From: Nostoc punctiforme NIES-2108
GTDB taxonomy: Bacteria; Cyanobacteriota; Cyanobacteriia; Cyanobacteriales; Nostocaceae
DNA: 64,000 nt
Assembly: GCA_003326195.1 (NCBI GenBank)
Contig: LXQE01000117.1
Location: 154,773-218,772, forward strand
Direction: 5' to 3'
Part shown: piece after piece, positions 62,837 through 64,000 of the stretch
Layout of the letters: the number at the start of each line of letters is the position of its first letter
Position numbering within the stretch: position 1 is the stretch's first letter
Translations under genes and position numbers: made by a program
The notes under the pieces: model-generated
Told to the model about the DNA's origin: nothing
The model's database searches: none
What the model saw: the letters and a program-made list of their open reading frames with translations, nothing else

Positions 62837-63343
62837 TTAAGATTTGTTTACTAACACCTTTTTAAACAAGCATTTTGTGTCAGCCTCAACCCCACTCTTG
62901 TTTTTTGTCTGTGGCTGCGATGCTAATCTTTTTTTGGTTTGCTGACGAAGTTGCTGTGCTAACTGTGTGGCTTCCCTTTCGGCTCGGAATAAATCAACTC
63001 TTCGCGTCGTCAGAATAAATGAGTTGTCAGACTTTCGTTTCACCCAAGGAACGCTAACTGTAAAATACTGACAAATATTTTTGTATGGCTCCTGATTTAG
63101 AATTGGGTAACTTTTTTGAGTATTTAGGGTGTTAGCGATCGCTTTCAACTCGAATATCGCTGCTTCTAACTCTCCTGCCATCTGATTGATACGTTCAACT
63201 TGTGCAATCAAACGCTCTCCTTCGCTGATGATTTTTTCCTCTTGGGGTCGCAGTGGCACTATAGCAGTAGTTACAGATTTAGGCTGCAACAACGAAACTT
63301 TTCGCAAAATGGGCTTTTTGTCAATGTTTTGTATTTTTTGCAT
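62837..63343 (-). CDS. Hypothetical cyanobacterial protein, 168 aa
   Basis: A soluble and basic protein. The middle (EEKIISEGERLIAQVERINQMAGELEAAIFELKAIANTLN, in parts: RLIAQVERINQMAGELEAA) forms a coiled-coil-like helix. It is followed by QYFTVSVPWVKRKSDNSFILTTRRVDLFRAE, cited as FTVSVPWVKRK, and REATQLAQQLRQQTKKRL, again helical. No named domain is recognised. The ATG at 63343 is preceded by GAGGTAG. Confidence 0.65.
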   Translation of the reverse strand: MQKIQNIDKKPILRKVSLLQPKSVTTAIVPLRPQEEKIISEGERLIAQVERINQMAGELEAAIFELKAIANTLNTQKSYPILNQEPYKNICQYFTVSVPWVKRKSDNSFILTTRRVDLFRAEREATQLAQQLRQQTKKRLASQPQTKNKSGVEADTKCLFKKVLVNKS

Positions 63344-63443
63344 ACTACCTCAAACAAGGCTAGCTGACTTGTAAGGCATTTTAGCAGCAAATAGTACTTT
63401 TGTACTAAAATAATTTCCCTTGAACATCAGCGAATTTTAAAGT

Positions 63444-63626
63444 CCCTCTCCCAAGCTCTACGGTGTACACACAAGTCGAATTACCCCCCTTAATCCCCCC
63501 TTATAAAGGGGGGAAACCGGAAATCCAGTTCCCTCCCCTTTATAAGGGGAGGGTTAGGGTGGGGTAAAACCCAGATTCATCAGGTATTTCAGACTTGTGT
63601 ATACACCGTGTAAGCTTGGGAGAGGG
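63444..63626. repeat. MITE-like element with 34-bp terminal inverted repeats
   Basis: The left end (CCCTCTCCCAAGCTCTACGG then TGTACACACAAGTC) and the right end (GACTTGTGTATACACCGTG then TAAGCTTGGGAGAGGG) are inverted repeats with few mismatches. The interior contains the CCCCCCTTAATCCCCCC and GGGGAGGGTTAGGGTGGGG hairpins that also occur alone at 8521-8610. It is non-coding. Its outer half-site equals the half of the palindrome at 34505-34536. Confidence 0.92.
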
Positions 63627-63773
63627 ATTTAGGGTGAGGGTTTTTGATTCATACCAGAAGTCTATTATGCTGAAGCGAAAATAGCGCCGCAAAATATGTT
63701 TCTCTGTGGAAATACCCAGACTCATCAACACTGATAATATTGTTAATTAGAGTTAGCGATCGTTAATTAATTT

Positions 63774-64000
63774 ATGAGAATAAGAATATACGAAATAGCT
63801 GATACCAAAGAAATTATGAAATTGTTCTACGATACTATTCACGAGGTGAATATTCGTGATTATACAGAAGAACAGGTAGCTGCTTGGGCACCAGCAAACA
63901 TGGATATTGAAGTTTGGATTAAAAGTTTAGGAAGTAAGTTTACTTATGTAGCAGAAGAAGACAAAATTATTGGTTTTGGAGAATTAGAGGCTAATGGCCA
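63774..64000 (+). CDS. GNAT-family N-acetyltransferase, 5' part
   Basis: An ATG at 63774 starts MRIRIYEIADTKEIMKLFYDTIHEVN (in parts), then YTEEQVAAWAP and EVWIKSLGSKFTYVAEEDKIIGFGELE, the pattern of YafP-like acetyltransferases. The frame is open for 75 codons and runs off the window, so the acetyl-CoA-binding loop is not visible. AATTAATTT rather than a Shine-Dalgarno sequence precedes the ATG. Confidence 0.8.
   Translation, partial: MRIRIYEIADTKEIMKLFYDTIHEVNIRDYTEEQVAAWAPANMDIEVWIKSLGSKFTYVAEEDKIIGFGELEANG

Overview
The window looks like chromosome of a filamentous, heterocyst-type cyanobacterium (Nostoc/Anabaena group). The evidence is a psaC gene for the photosystem I FeS subunit, very frequent HIP1-type GCGATCGC octamers, many small cyanobacterial-type hypothetical proteins, a PEP-CTERM protein, and a heavy load of short dispersed repeats, MITE-like elements and tandem arrays. 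No rRNA, tRNA, CRISPR array, complete insertion sequence or prophage was recognised.

Layout. 1-3.3 kb: 5' part of a GHL10 glycosyl-hydrolase-like gene, a DUF3592 protein, a receiver-domain protein and a DUF6335 protein. 3.7-12.7 kb: a stress and aldehyde-handling block, with a DJ-1/PfpI fusion protein, an SRPBCC protein, a decayed copy and an intact copy of a zinc formaldehyde-dehydrogenase-like gene, a cupin, and a three-subunit molybdenum aldehyde oxidoreductase (paoABC-like). 12.8-14.7 kb: an unusual pair, a small helical protein with an N/Q-rich tail followed by a long membrane/coiled-coil protein whose frame opens upstream without a normal start. 15-20 kb: a CDF metal transporter and small secreted or membrane proteins set among MITEs and 21-bp tandem arrays. 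20.8-33.2 kb: mostly plus-strand oxidoreductases and transporters (MDR, SDR, TauD-type dioxygenase, GST, flavin monooxygenase, EamA, TauE/SafE, MFS, AtzH-like, NUDIX, GNAT) plus two methyltransferase remnants. 33.5-47.7 kb: mainly minus strand, with a PEP-CTERM protein, a Ser/Thr kinase-FGE fusion, a lone PotC-type permease, an AIPR-family defence-type protein, glmS, psaC and a MacA/MacB-like efflux pair. 48-52.4 kb: a Uma2 nuclease-fold protein, a 42-bp tandem array, a degenerate receiver protein and a NACHT NTPase with an N-terminal HTH. 53-62 kb: glucokinase, a histidine phosphatase, and a complete branched-chain/neutral amino-acid ABC transporter (livK-H-M-G-F order) interrupted by two nuclease-fold genes. 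The end holds two small cyanobacterial proteins, a MITE and the start of a GNAT gene.

How the parts may work together. The 3.7-12.7 kb block reads as detoxification of reactive carbonyls. The 22-31 kb block could serve organosulfur or xenobiotic oxidation, since a TauD-type dioxygenase, a flavin-dependent monooxygenase and a TauE/SafE exporter lie close together. The AIPR, NACHT and Rpn/Uma2 genes are scattered and do not form one obvious defence island. The most unusual items are the 12.8-14.7 kb pair, the tandem arrays in which alternating 21-mers carry mutually complementary words, and a 32-bp perfect palindrome that resembles two MITE ends joined together.
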